DNA from: an uncultured Parabacteroides sp.
GTDB taxonomy: Bacteria > Bacteroidota > Bacteroidia > Bacteroidales > Tannerellaceae
Reading direction: 5' to 3'
NCBI GenBank assembly: GCA_934725305.1
Contig: CAKVBA010000003.1
Coordinates: 40,877-104,876 of the forward strand
DNA length: 64,000 nt
Below are positions 17,772 to 26,387 of the stretch, piece by piece (the stretch's first letter is position 1; the number at the start of each line of letters is the position of its first letter). Below the pieces are notes generated by a model, which searched no databases, was not told where the DNA came from, and saw nothing but the letters and a program-made list of their open reading frames with translations. Both the position numbers and the translations under genes were made by a program.

Positions 17772-19439
17772 ATGATTAAAGAAAACTTCATCAAAATCTA
17801 CGAGGAGAGTTTCCGGGAAAACTGGAACTTGCCCGCATTGACTGATTACGGCAAAGGTACGACATTCACCTATGGTGAGATGGCTGAAGAGATAGCACGA
17901 ATACACCTGATGTTCGAAGCCTGTCAGATACGTCGGGGCAATAAGATTGCCTTGATCGGAAAAGATAGTGCCCGTTGGTGTATTGTCTATATGGCAGCTG
18001 TGACCTACGGAGCTATAATCGTTCCCATTTTACAAGATTTCAATCCGAATGATGTGCATCACATCATCAACCACTCGGAGTCGGTTTTTCTGTTTGTCAG
18101 CGACCGCATCTGGGAAACGTTGGAAGAGGATAAGATAACAGAGGTGCGTGGAGTCTTCTCATTGTCTGATTTCCGTTGTTTGCACCAGCGTGATGGCGAA
18201 AACATTCAGAGACTGCTGAAGACATTAGATGATAAGATGGCCGAACGCTATCCCAAGGGTTTCTTTAAAGAAGATATAGCCTATGCCGAATTGTCGAATG
18301 ACAAAGTGGTGCTTTTGAACTATACTTCCGGAACGACCGGATTCAGTAAAGGGGTTATGCTGACCGGTAACAACCTGGCCGGTAATGTCACCTATGGCCG
18401 CGAGTTGGGTGTGCTGTTCCGTGGCGACCGTGAGCTTTGCTTCTTGCCGTTGGCTCATGCCTATAGCTGTGCCTTCAACTTCCTGGTGCCTTTGGCCGTG
18501 GGTGCTCATGTCTATCTACTGGGCAAGCTGCCTTCGCCCAAGATCTTGTTGAAAGCCTTTGAAGAGGTGAAGCCCAACCTGATCTTGACCGTTCCGTTGA
18601 TTCTGGAAAAGATCTATAAGAAGATGATCGCTCCGCAACTGAACAGACGTTCCTTGCGCTTGGTACTGAACATTCCATTGCTGGATAGCCGTATCTATGC
18701 CAAGATTCGCAAGCGTTTGATTGATGCGATGGGTGGACGTTTCCGTGAAGTGATTGTAGGTGGTGCCGCTATGAACCAAGAGGTGGCCGATTTTCTTTAT
18801 AAGATTAAATTCCCCTTCACCATTGGTTATGGAATGACCGAGTGTGGTCCTTTGATCAGCTATGACCATAACGATGTATATGTATCGGGCTCTTGCGGAC
18901 AGATTCTGAAAGGAATCATGCAGGTGCGTATCGACTCAGAAGATCCATATAATAAGGTAGGAGAGATTCAGGTGCATGGCGAGAATGTGATGAAGGGCTA
19001 TTATAAGAATGAAGAGGCTACAGCCAATGTCTTTACAGACGACGGTTGGTTGAAGACCGGCGACCTGGGTACCATTGATGCCAATAACCGCATCTACATC
19101 CGTGGCCGTTGCAAGAGTATGATTTTAGGCCCGAACGGACAGAACATCTATCCGGAAGAGATAGAATCGAAGCTGAACAACTTGCCGTTTGTGATGGAGA
19201 GCGTGGTGATTGAACGAAACGGAAAACTGATAGGCTTGGTTTATCCCGATTATGACACCGTGGACAGTACGGGTATTTCGCATGACGATCTGCCGATTAT
19301 TATGGAAGAAAACCGTGTAGAGCTGAATAAATTGTTGGCTCCTTATGAATCTGTCTCGCAATTGCAGCTTTATCCGACAGAGTTTGAAAAAACTCCGAAA
19401 CGAAGCATCAAGCGCTATTTATACGAGAATTATTCGTAA
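17772..19439 (+). CDS. Long-chain fatty acid--CoA ligase (AMP-binding)
   Basis: It activates fatty acids to acyl-CoA through an acyl-adenylate. The 555-residue product has the ANL-superfamily landmarks: the P-loop LNYTSGTTGFSKGVMLT near residue 180, the aromatic/TE motif GYGMTECGPLIS near residue 353, and GWLKTGDLG plus the hinge RGRCKSM near residue 420-445. The C-terminal lysine region is KTPKRSIKRYL. No signal peptide or membrane segment is present, so it is probably cytosolic or peripheral. It stands alone, after a repeat-rich gap. The acyl chain length cannot be read from the sequence. Confidence 0.9.
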   Translation: MIKENFIKIYEESFRENWNLPALTDYGKGTTFTYGEMAEEIARIHLMFEACQIRRGNKIALIGKDSARWCIVYMAAVTYGAIIVPILQDFNPNDVHHIINHSESVFLFVSDRIWETLEEDKITEVRGVFSLSDFRCLHQRDGENIQRLLKTLDDKMAERYPKGFFKEDIAYAELSNDKVVLLNYTSGTTGFSKGVMLTGNNLAGNVTYGRELGVLFRGDRELCFLPLAHAYSCAFNFLVPLAVGAHVYLLGKLPSPKILLKAFEEVKPNLILTVPLILEKIYKKMIAPQLNRRSLRLVLNIPLLDSRIYAKIRKRLIDAMGGRFREVIVGGAAMNQEVADFLYKIKFPFTIGYGMTECGPLISYDHNDVYVSGSCGQILKGIMQVRIDSEDPYNKVGEIQVHGENVMKGYYKNEEATANVFTDDGWLKTGDLGTIDANNRIYIRGRCKSMILGPNGQNIYPEEIESKLNNLPFVMESVVIERNGKLIGLVYPDYDTVDSTGISHDDLPIIMEENRVELNKLLAPYESVSQLQLYPTEFEKTPKRSIKRYLYENYS

Positions 19440-19534
19440 TGCCTTGATGTATAGATGGTTTTCCGTAAAATAAAAACAGACGGTAAACAATCTTTTTTGT
19501 AAGCAAGAAAAAAATTAAAAAAAACATGTGTATG

Positions 19535-19567
19535 TTGTGCAACATGTTTAATTAATATATACATTTG
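19535..19567 (+). promoter_or_regulatory. Promoter with operator-like palindrome before the small lipoprotein
   Basis: TTG at 19535-19537 and TACATTTG at 19560-19567 (22-base spacing) match the Bacteroides promoter. The -33 region lies in ATGTTG-TG-CAACAT (19533-19546), itself flanked by AAACATG and CATGTTT, so a repressor could bind here. The palindrome is seen; its role is inferred. Confidence 0.5.
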
Positions 19568-19618
19568 CACCGTTTTCAAGCGAGACAAAAATAAGGTTGT
19601 TTTAAAAATTAAAGGAAA

Positions 19619-19828
19619 ATGAAAAAATTAGTTGCATTTGTAGCTGTATTGGCAGCTGTATCATTTACATCATGTGGCAGCAAATCTGCAGAATCAACAG
19701 AACAGGCAGTAGAAACACCGGCAGTAGAAGAGGCTGCTCCTGCTGCTGAGATTGAAGCTGCTGATTCTACAGCAACAGAGGTAGCTCCTGCAGACTCAGC
19801 TGCTGTTGAAGCAGTTCCGGCTGAATAA
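19619..19828 (+). CDS. Small Ala/Glu-rich lipoprotein
   Basis: The 69-residue product has signal MKKLVAFVAVLAAVSFTSCG with lipobox SFTSC (Cys near residue 19). The mature part is low-complexity, almost all Ala, Glu, Val, Thr and Ser, with repeats such as EEAAPAAEIEAADSTA and no aromatic residues. It is strongly acidic and probably disordered, tethered in the envelope. Similar tiny lipoproteins are common and uncharacterised in Bacteroides. It has its own promoter and terminator, so it is a single-gene unit, perhaps highly expressed. Confidence 0.8.
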   Translation: MKKLVAFVAVLAAVSFTSCGSKSAESTEQAVETPAVEEAAPAAEIEAADSTATEVAPADSAAVEAVPAE

Positions 19829-19853
19829 TATTCAGCCTTGGTTGAGTAAGGAC

Positions 19854-19887
19854 AGTCTGTATGCGTTTCACATACAGACTTTTTTTG
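19854..19887 (+). terminator. Intrinsic terminator of the small lipoprotein gene
   Basis: AGTCTGTATG (19854-19863) pairs perfectly with CATACAGACT (19871-19880), followed by six or more T. Confidence 0.88.
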
Positions 19888-19922
19888 TATAAAAACATGC
19901 TAATAAATAAAAACAACGTTGT

Positions 19923-21983
19923 ATGAAAAGACTGTTTATTTGTTCACTTTGCGCGTTGGCAAGTACAGCCTCTTATTCCTATGCTCAGACGGCTGTTGAC
20001 ACAATGCTATTTATCCAGAATGTAGAGGTGTCGGGCAAGCGATTTGCCGGTCTGTCCGGAGGCGAATGGAAACGTTTGCAAGTAGAAAGTAACCTGAGTG
20101 CGATGACCGGAACGGCCGCTGAGGCTTTTCGTCAGATGCCCTCTGTGATTACGGATATTGAAGGCGGAATCACTTTCCGCGGATCATCCAAGGCCGCCCT
20201 GTTGTTGAACGGTGTGCCTTATGGCTTGTTGGAAGAGTATAGCGGTGATATGCTGATTCAGCTTCCGGCTCTTTTCTTTGACCGCATTTCGGCAACCTCT
20301 TATCCCTCTATTACCCGAGTGCCTGATGGAGATGCAGGTCTGTTGAACCTGACTTCTACGGTGCAGACAGCCGAAGATTCTCCTTTGTCGGTGACGTTGG
20401 GTGCCGGATTGCAGGAGCGTTATAATGCCGGTGCGGTGGTGAATCTGCATCCGGGACGTTTCCACATCATTGGTAAATATAACTATCGTCGTGAGTATCG
20501 TGAACGTTCATTCCGTAAGTCAACAACGACTCCGATGAACCGTACGGAGATGAACAACAATGCCAGTGCCCGTCCGGATGTGCATTTGGCCGATTTGCGT
20601 TTGGGCTATGATGTAACGGATCATGATTTGGTTACGGTCTATGGTTTGTACTCATTGATGGATTATGACCGTTATGGACGTATCAACAATAGAGTATTCA
20701 ATCCACAGGGCGAACAGAAGAAATATGTAATCCGTAACCGTTACAACGATCAGCGTCAGGAGGCTTATGCCGTTGAGACTTCTTGGCAGCATACGTTTAC
20801 TCGTCCGGGCGAGTTGTTGGATGTCCGTTTTAACTACAACAACTTTGCGTATGACGAAAACAATGACTTCAAGAACGAGAATCCCAAAACCGGAGCAATT
20901 GTGGCTGAAGACAATCTGATGATTAACCGCGAAAAGCACAACTATTTCTGGTCAGTCGGTTATCAGAGTGCCGTGGTTAATAACTGGTCTTTTAAGGCGG
21001 GTTATATCGGTCGTCTGAAGGATGAGTCATATCTTACGGATGCGAATAACAAGACGGACAAGGGCTGGGTTTCCAATCCGAATAAGACATACGGCTATGA
21101 TTTTCAGCGTAGTCTGAATCTGTTTTATGCTTCGGCACAGAAACAGTGGAACGACTTCACGGTTGAGGCAGGCGTGCAGGGAGAACTTAGCCATCAGAAG
21201 GTGGAAGAGGTGAAGGAAAACAATTTCCGTCTCTATCCGCGTGTACGTTTCGACTATGACTTGCATCAGGGATCACACGTGGCTTTGAGCTATCACCAGC
21301 GCACAGTCCGTCCGCAGGGTGCATTTTTGAGTCCGTATGTTGATTATAGTGATGCCACCCATTTGGTTGAGGGCAATCCGTCGTTGAAGGATGAATTCGT
21401 TCATGTGGCCGAATTGAACTATCAGTTAGACTTGCCTTCGTTCCGTTTCTCTACCGGTCTTTTCTATCGTAACCGTCAGGATCGTATGATGGAAGTGGCC
21501 TATCAAAAAGAGGAGAATACCTTCTGGAAGAAGGAGAATGTGGGCGACAGCCAGACATTCGGTTGGGATATGTCTGCCGGCTGGAGTCCGTTGCGTTTCC
21601 TTTCTGTAGGTGTTTCCGGAGAGATTTATCGGGATGAAATAGATGGCCGTACAGTCGGTTATGATGAAAAGAAATCAATGGTTTGTGGCGATGTGAAGGG
21701 AAATGTGAATATTCATCTGACTCCGACCACTGAATTGCAGATGGACGCTTTCTACATTTCAGACCAGCTGACACCGCAGGGTAAGATCAAAGATCATTAT
21801 AGCGTGAATGTGGGCGTTTCACAGTATTTCATGAATCGTAAGTTGCGTGCCAACCTGAGTGTGAACAATCTGTTCGACAGTTTAGGGGAAACAACGATTA
21901 TTGATACAGAGAAGCTACAGATGACTCAGGTGCGCGACCGTGATGCCCGTGTGGCTTGGTTGACGCTTACTTATTCGTTGTAG
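19923..21983 (+). CDS. TonB-dependent receptor / outer-membrane beta-barrel protein
   Basis: The 686-residue product has signal MKRLFICSLCALASTASYSYAQ. A plug-like domain follows (FRQMPSVITDIEGGITFRGSSKAALLLNGVPYGLLEE, about residues 62-100), then a barrel rich in alternating aromatic strands and ending VAWLTLTYSL. It lacks the N-terminal carboxypeptidase-like domain of SusC proteins and no SusD partner adjoins it, so it more likely imports a small ligand or belongs to the OMP_b-brl_3 type. The substrate is unknown. It follows the small lipoprotein gene but a terminator separates them. Confidence 0.82.
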   Translation: MKRLFICSLCALASTASYSYAQTAVDTMLFIQNVEVSGKRFAGLSGGEWKRLQVESNLSAMTGTAAEAFRQMPSVITDIEGGITFRGSSKAALLLNGVPYGLLEEYSGDMLIQLPALFFDRISATSYPSITRVPDGDAGLLNLTSTVQTAEDSPLSVTLGAGLQERYNAGAVVNLHPGRFHIIGKYNYRREYRERSFRKSTTTPMNRTEMNNNASARPDVHLADLRLGYDVTDHDLVTVYGLYSLMDYDRYGRINNRVFNPQGEQKKYVIRNRYNDQRQEAYAVETSWQHTFTRPGELLDVRFNYNNFAYDENNDFKNENPKTGAIVAEDNLMINREKHNYFWSVGYQSAVVNNWSFKAGYIGRLKDESYLTDANNKTDKGWVSNPNKTYGYDFQRSLNLFYASAQKQWNDFTVEAGVQGELSHQKVEEVKENNFRLYPRVRFDYDLHQGSHVALSYHQRTVRPQGAFLSPYVDYSDATHLVEGNPSLKDEFVHVAELNYQLDLPSFRFSTGLFYRNRQDRMMEVAYQKEENTFWKKENVGDSQTFGWDMSAGWSPLRFLSVGVSGEIYRDEIDGRTVGYDEKKSMVCGDVKGNVNIHLTPTTELQMDAFYISDQLTPQGKIKDHYSVNVGVSQYFMNRKLRANLSVNNLFDSLGETTIIDTEKLQMTQVRDRDARVAWLTLTYSL

Positions 21984-22017
21984 CGAGAGACGTGTAAGAA
22001 TATATCATGATACTAAG

Positions 22018-22057
22018 AAGGGGCTGTGTCGGATCAATCATTCTGACACAGCCCCTT
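22018..22057. terminator. Terminator after the outer-membrane receptor gene
   Basis: AAGGGGCTGTGTC (22018-22030) and GACACAGCCCCTT (22045-22057) form a perfect 13-bp stem followed by TGTTTT. It belongs to the GGGGCTG hairpin group also seen at 36612, 40688, 50112 and 56358. Confidence 0.82.
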
Positions 22058-22077
22058 GTTTTAGTGTAAGATGTTAC

Positions 22078-22182
22078 TTCCGTCTGCGCTTCGACATAGC
22101 CCGCTATGCCTTTAACGTAGCCATTGCAATCTGCTCAAAACAAGTACTAACAAGAATCGTAATCTAATGACCGAATTGGGAT
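22078..22182 (+). mobile_element. Repeat A, truncated copy 2
   Basis: It keeps the central hairpin (22084-22120) and the right end TCTAATGACCGAATTGGG, but the left third is missing and replaced by the preceding terminator region. The hairpin has compensating or wobble changes (CTGCG with CGTAG). The right end touches the marC stop codon. Confidence 0.6.
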
Positions 22183-22829
22183 TAATGAGATATAGCCTCC
22201 TGAATGATATTGGTCAAAATAGGCTTCAGACCACTGGCGAAGCTCTCAACCGCAATCACCATTACAATCAGACCCATGAGTCGCATCATTACGTTGTTTC
22301 CTGTTTCCCCTAACAAGTTGACCAAACGGGTTGAGGCACGCAAGATGAAAAATGCAATCAGATAGACAAAAGCAATCATACCAATTAATACGCCCTTGCT
22401 GGCATAAGTGGTAGCATCGTCCATCAACATGAAGGCATTGGCGATAGCGCCGGGTCCACAAAGCATCGGAATAGCCAATGGTGTGATGCTGATATCGTTG
22501 GCATAGGTTTTCACCTCTTCGTCTTTCAGTTTCGCATTGGAATAACGTGCCTGAAGCATATCAAAACCAATTTTGAAGATGATAAATCCACCGGCAATTC
22601 TGAATCCATTGGTAGAGATACCAAAGAACTTAAACAGGAATTGTCCTGAGATGGTGAAAGCCAATAGCGTCAGGAAGGCAGCAATTGTGGCTCGTTTAAC
22701 GATCGCTTTTCGTTCATTGTTGGTCAAACCTTGTGTCATCGTCAAGAAGACCGGCATTGTACCTAACGGGTTTGTCAATGTAAAGAACGAAGTGAAGCAT
22801 AATAATGCATAAGGTAAAAGTGTGTCCAT
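22182..22829 (-). CDS. MarC/UPF0056-family integral membrane protein
   Basis: The 215-residue product has six hydrophobic segments. It starts MDTLLPYALLCFTSFFTLTNPLGTMPVFLTMT, the MarC-family opening with the NPLG motif, and contains ISITPLAIPMLCGPGAIANAF, the second family signature. MarC proteins are inner-membrane proteins of uncertain transport function; the old link to multiple antibiotic resistance was not upheld. It follows the PNGase F-like gene by 13 nt and probably shares its transcript. Its 3' end abuts a repeat A remnant. Confidence 0.9.
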   Translation of the reverse strand: MDTLLPYALLCFTSFFTLTNPLGTMPVFLTMTQGLTNNERKAIVKRATIAAFLTLLAFTISGQFLFKFFGISTNGFRIAGGFIIFKIGFDMLQARYSNAKLKDEEVKTYANDISITPLAIPMLCGPGAIANAFMLMDDATTYASKGVLIGMIAFVYLIAFFILRASTRLVNLLGETGNNVMMRLMGLIVMVIAVESFASGLKPILTNIIQEAISH

Positions 22830-22842
22830 TTTATATAAGTTT

Positions 22843-24090
22843 TTATTCGTCCCAAATTAAATAGGCTGAAACCAGCCAGTGATTAAGATCGTTATCTTTG
22901 ATTTCCTGCGCTTCAGGAATGCTGACCGTGAAGGTGTGTTCTCCCGGTTGGATGTTATTTAATTCCACCTCTTCCGGCATAACATCTGATCCCGGACACC
23001 AATTTGAGCGTGACAAGTCCGATGAGGCCAACGGCTCTTCGATCATCTTTTGTGCATATCCCTTTTCTGAGATATAGGCCGCCAAACGCTTCTGTAGCCA
23101 GATGCCGGTAGCCGGATTGAAGCGGCGGAAAGAGGCACAGTCGTTTCTCCAGGGGATAAAATCGAGTACCGCTTCTTCATCGATTGAAACGATGTTACGC
23201 TTCTGTACAAACTCATCGCCGCCACTGTGTCCGCCATGACCGGTAACGATATATTTCAATCGGACATTCTTGGCGTTGGCCGGAATGTTGAACGAAGTAG
23301 AAACCGATTTGCGGGCAAAGATATCGGGATAGGTTTGTCCTATGTAATAGACGGTGTTTATCAACGGTTCTACGTGACGTTTCGGCAGAGCATCACAACT
23401 GATCTCAGACTCATCAATATGTAGTTTCATGCTGGCAACATAGCCTTCTGCGGTCCATGTGTCGATGAAGATGCCTACATAAGCACCGTCAGTCAATAGC
23501 GGATACAGGTCTGTGATGTCTTGTTTCCAACATACGCTGTCGGCCCATTCGTCAATATAGACCGGTTTGCGGATGCTGCTTAAACTATCATCGGGCTGGC
23601 TGTAGTGTCCCACGCCAAAGGGCGTCATGAAACGCATCAGCTCGACGGTTGGTTTATAATCCTCTCCTGCTACGATACCAATCATGTTTTCGAGCTTCGT
23701 GCTGTCGATAGCAGGAAATTTCTTTTCTCCTTTGGCAATATTCATCAAATGAATAGCCGACTCTTTGGGCAATACGAAGCAGGAACCCGATTTGTCCCAG
23801 CGGTCACCGTTCGATGCCACACTTACTTGTAGATCTACCTTGACGTTGCGTTTATAATCTGGCAAGTTTAGTCTCTTCAACAGAATGCGTCCGTTGGCCA
23901 GATGATAGATACTGTCATCCGATGCTTCATTGAACGAAGCCGGATAGATGTCTGGCCGGAACTGAATAGGATTCCGGCTAAACACCTGTACCGTACAGTC
24001 TCCCTGTGCCGGTAATTCTTTATGTCCGCATGCTGTTGTCAGACAAAGGGCACCGATCAGGGAGGCTGTTAGAGTGGTTTGTTTTGTCAT
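22843..24090 (-). CDS. PNGase F-like lipoprotein (peptide N-glycosidase family)
   Basis: It probably removes N-glycans from asparagine, from the cell surface. The ATG at 24090 gives 415 residues with signal [22 protein letters not shown] (lipobox TTAC). Two PNGase F-type jelly-roll domains are suggested by [13 protein letters not shown] (matching the WDRY region), [22 protein letters not shown] and [12 protein letters not shown] in the first, and ISGWGH-like [27 protein letters not shown] and [11 protein letters not shown] in the second. By recalled alignment to the Elizabethkingia enzyme, Asp60 and Glu206 have counterparts, while Glu118 appears as Asp. It starts 4 nt after the hydrogenase stop. 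Confidence 0.75.
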   Translation of the reverse strand: MTKQTTLTASLIGALCLTTACGHKELPAQGDCTVQVFSRNPIQFRPDIYPASFNEASDDSIYHLANGRILLKRLNLPDYKRNVKVDLQVSVASNGDRWDKSGSCFVLPKESAIHLMNIAKGEKKFPAIDSTKLENMIGIVAGEDYKPTVELMRFMTPFGVGHYSQPDDSLSSIRKPVYIDEWADSVCWKQDITDLYPLLTDGAYVGIFIDTWTAEGYVASMKLHIDESEISCDALPKRHVEPLINTVYYIGQTYPDIFARKSVSTSFNIPANAKNVRLKYIVTGHGGHSGGDEFVQKRNIVSIDEEAVLDFIPWRNDCASFRRFNPATGIWLQKRLAAYISEKGYAQKMIEEPLASSDLSRSNWCPGSDVMPEEVELNNIQPGEHTFTVSIPEAQEIKDNDLNHWLVSAYLIWDE

Positions 24091-24094
24091 GTTC

Positions 24095-25543
24095 TTATTT
24101 GAATTTTTCAAGTTCTCTGTTGAGCTGCTTTTGTCCGACAACCTTGTCTGCGTGTGTACAAGGACCCGTTACGCAACCCCCTTCGCAGGCCATGACCTCA
24201 ATAAAGTTAGCCGGAACTTTGCCTGTCTTTGCAAAACCTTTCAGCATAGCAACGTTCTTCTTGTTGAGGTTGGCAATTTGCAATGGTTTAATCACCTGAG
24301 CTCTGTCGCCAAGATAAGCCTTGACAGCCTCAGTAACACCGCCGCTTTGAGCAAAACCATGTGCTTCGCGTACGGAGTTGAATAATACAGAGAATGGTTT
24401 TGCCTCTTCAATGTGGATGTCCAAACCGCTAAGTACTGATCCAACCTCTTCGAAAGTCATCACATAGTCAACGCAAGGATCGTTCTTGGCTTCTTTACGT
24501 TTGGCGACACACGGGCCGATGAATACAACCTTAGCATCAGGATATTTTTCCTTTACAATGCGTGAGGTGTAATACATAGGAGAACCGGTTGAAGAGATGT
24601 ATTTCTTCATGTTCGGGATATGCTTTTCAGCCAACTGCATGTAAGACGGACAACAGCTGGTTGTCATGAACGGCTGACCTTCTTCCAGCTTTTCGAGCAG
24701 CTCGTTTGCTTCGTGCTCTGTAGTAGTCATGGCACCTTGAGCCACTTCGATTACTTCAGTAAATCCGATTTCACGCAATGCACCATATACATTTTCGATC
24801 GGCGCATTAAACTGAGCCAGGATAGACGGAGCTACGATAGCAACAACCTTCTCTTTCTTCTGGATGCTCTGCAAGATGTCAAATACTTGTGAGATTTCAA
24901 AGATTGCACCGAACGGACATGCATTGATACATTTTCCGCAATAGATACACTTGCTTTCATCGATATGTTCTACGCCATATTCATCTTTGCTGATGGCTTT
25001 GACAGGACAAACCTCTTCGCAAGGAATAGGAATATAAACAATGGCATGGTAAGGACAGCTTTCGTGGCATTTACCACAACTGATACATTTTTCGTGGTCG
25101 ATTTCAGCCTTTCCGTCTTTCTTGAATCGGATAGCGTCTTTCGGACAGTTCATAAAACAGCTACGTGCTACACAGCCACGACAAAGGTCTGTGATTTCAT
25201 AGTTGGTCTGCACGCAAGAAGAGCATGCTTCATCAACAACGCACATAAGGTTCTCTTTTTGGATCTTTCCCTCGCGGAGCAAAGCCTGTTTTGCGTATTC
25301 AGAAAGAGGAGTCAGTTCATCGACTTCGTCTTGCATGTCGAATCCTAACAACGGCAGTGTTTTGTATTTCCATACTGCACGTTCTTTATGAACACAACAA
25401 CGACCACGCACTTTTGTTTTGCGTGGAGTCAGTTCAAGTGGTAAACGATCAATCTTCTCTTGAAGGTGGTTTTCCTTCCATAGTTTCACTAATTTCGCCA
25501 GCAATCCGTGGCGCACAATCATAACGTTATTGGTAAATGCCAT
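24095..25543 (-). CDS. Monomeric [FeFe] hydrogenase, group-B-like
   Basis: It should make or oxidise hydrogen with electrons from ferredoxin. The 482-residue product has a cysteine-rich N-terminal part with several [4Fe-4S] motifs ([38 protein letters not shown]). The H-cluster domain has all three signature loops: [20 protein letters not shown] and [12 protein letters not shown], so the four cluster cysteines are present. The loop variants (GPC in place of MPC) resemble group B enzymes of Bacteroidales, not the well-studied group A. It has its own promoter. No maturase genes HydE/F/G are in the window. Confidence 0.87.
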   Translation of the reverse strand: MAFTNNVMIVRHGLLAKLVKLWKENHLQEKIDRLPLELTPRKTKVRGRCCVHKERAVWKYKTLPLLGFDMQDEVDELTPLSEYAKQALLREGKIQKENLMCVVDEACSSCVQTNYEITDLCRGCVARSCFMNCPKDAIRFKKDGKAEIDHEKCISCGKCHESCPYHAIVYIPIPCEEVCPVKAISKDEYGVEHIDESKCIYCGKCINACPFGAIFEISQVFDILQSIQKKEKVVAIVAPSILAQFNAPIENVYGALREIGFTEVIEVAQGAMTTTEHEANELLEKLEEGQPFMTTSCCPSYMQLAEKHIPNMKKYISSTGSPMYYTSRIVKEKYPDAKVVFIGPCVAKRKEAKNDPCVDYVMTFEEVGSVLSGLDIHIEEAKPFSVLFNSVREAHGFAQSGGVTEAVKAYLGDRAQVIKPLQIANLNKKNVAMLKGFAKTGKVPANFIEVMACEGGCVTGPCTHADKVVGQKQLNRELEKFK

Positions 25544-25572
25544 AGTGTCTCGTGTTGATAATTAAACTTGGA

Positions 25573-25580
25573 CAAAGATA
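25573..25580 (-). promoter_or_regulatory. Promoter -7 element of the hydrogenase gene
   Basis: Read on the minus strand it is TATCTTTG, an exact TAnnTTTG match, 30 bases before the ATG. The rest of 25544-25667 shows nothing else. Confidence 0.5.
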
Positions 25581-25667
25581 TGTAAAAGGCTTTAAAAACA
25601 CAGTATTTTTTTGTTAATTGCGACTTCTTTTTGAGTGTTGTCGCTCCCATTTCATATCATTTTGCAA

Positions 25668-26036
25668 TTATTTAGTAATAAATTGCTTTTTGAGGATTAC
25701 AGAAGCGCTGTAAACATCCCCGCCAAAGGGTGGATTCAGCTTGGCCACTTTCAGTTCAATGGCCTTAACCTGGCGGAATTGTTGTTTGACACGTTTCATA
25801 ATACGTCCTGCCACATGTTCCAAAAGCTGTGAAGGTTGCTCCATTTCCTTTTTTACCAGTTCATACAGTGTGGCATAGTTGATGGTTTGTTCCAATCGGT
25901 CGCTGTCAATGGCTTCTTCCAGAGGAGCGGTCAGAGTCATGTCAACGATGAATGTATTACCTACCCGTTTCTCTTGTTCGGAAACACCGTGGTAGGCATA
26001 AAACCTCATCTCTTTTAATTCAATTTGTGTTGTCAT
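25668..26036 (-). CDS. folB: Dihydroneopterin aldolase
   Basis: FolB cleaves 7,8-dihydroneopterin in folate synthesis. The 122-residue product has the usual length for this tunnelling-fold enzyme. It starts MTTQIELKEMRFYAYHGVSEQEKRVGN, with the catalytic glutamate region YHGVSEQE and a conserved FIVDMTL strand. INYATLYELVKKEM and the C-terminal KLNPPFGGDVYSASVIL carry further conserved residues, including the active-site lysine. It is a single gene with its own promoter. Confidence 0.92.
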   Translation of the reverse strand: MTTQIELKEMRFYAYHGVSEQEKRVGNTFIVDMTLTAPLEEAIDSDRLEQTINYATLYELVKKEMEQPSQLLEHVAGRIMKRVKQQFRQVKAIELKVAKLNPPFGGDVYSASVILKKQFITK

Positions 26037-26069
26037 AGTCTATTAGATTTGCACATGATTTGATGCATG

Positions 26070-26077
26070 CAAAAGTA
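26070..26077 (-). promoter_or_regulatory. Promoter -7 element of folB
   Basis: TACTTTTG on the minus strand, 33 bases before the folB ATG. No strong -33 match is seen. Confidence 0.5.
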
Positions 26078-26087
26078 GTAAAAAATA

Positions 26088-26115
26088 AGCATCGTCAGCA
26101 GTAGCTGACAATGCT
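26088..26115 (-). terminator. Intrinsic terminator between malQ and folB
   Basis: AGCATCGTCAGC (26088-26099) pairs with GCTGACAATGCT (26104-26115), 11 of 12 pairs. In the minus direction it is followed by TTATTTTTTA. Confidence 0.65.
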
Positions 26116-26387
26116 TTTATTCCGTCAGGTTTGGTTAAGAGGGAAGAAAGTGTGTTTGATTAGTTGTCATTTGCGATTGTCCCTCTCATTGTTGTTCCTA
26201 TAGAATAGTAAATGGCGTTGTTTTTAAGGGAGAAGTTGCTCTCCTGTTTTTAAAACTCCCTTAAAGTAAGACTTATTTCTTAAATATGCAAGCATTTGAT
26301 GAATATATGTTACAAAAAGACACAAATTCATAGACAATGTCTGAATTTGTGCCTTAAAATAATAAAAATATGTGTAAGGAAAGAGAC
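26116..26387. other. Gene-free interval upstream of the terminator
   Basis: AT-rich sequence with no convincing gene. It holds one more hairpin in which TTTAAGGGAG (about 26225-26234) pairs with CTCCCTTAAA (about 26259-26268), possibly a second terminator for malQ. Confidence 0.5.
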
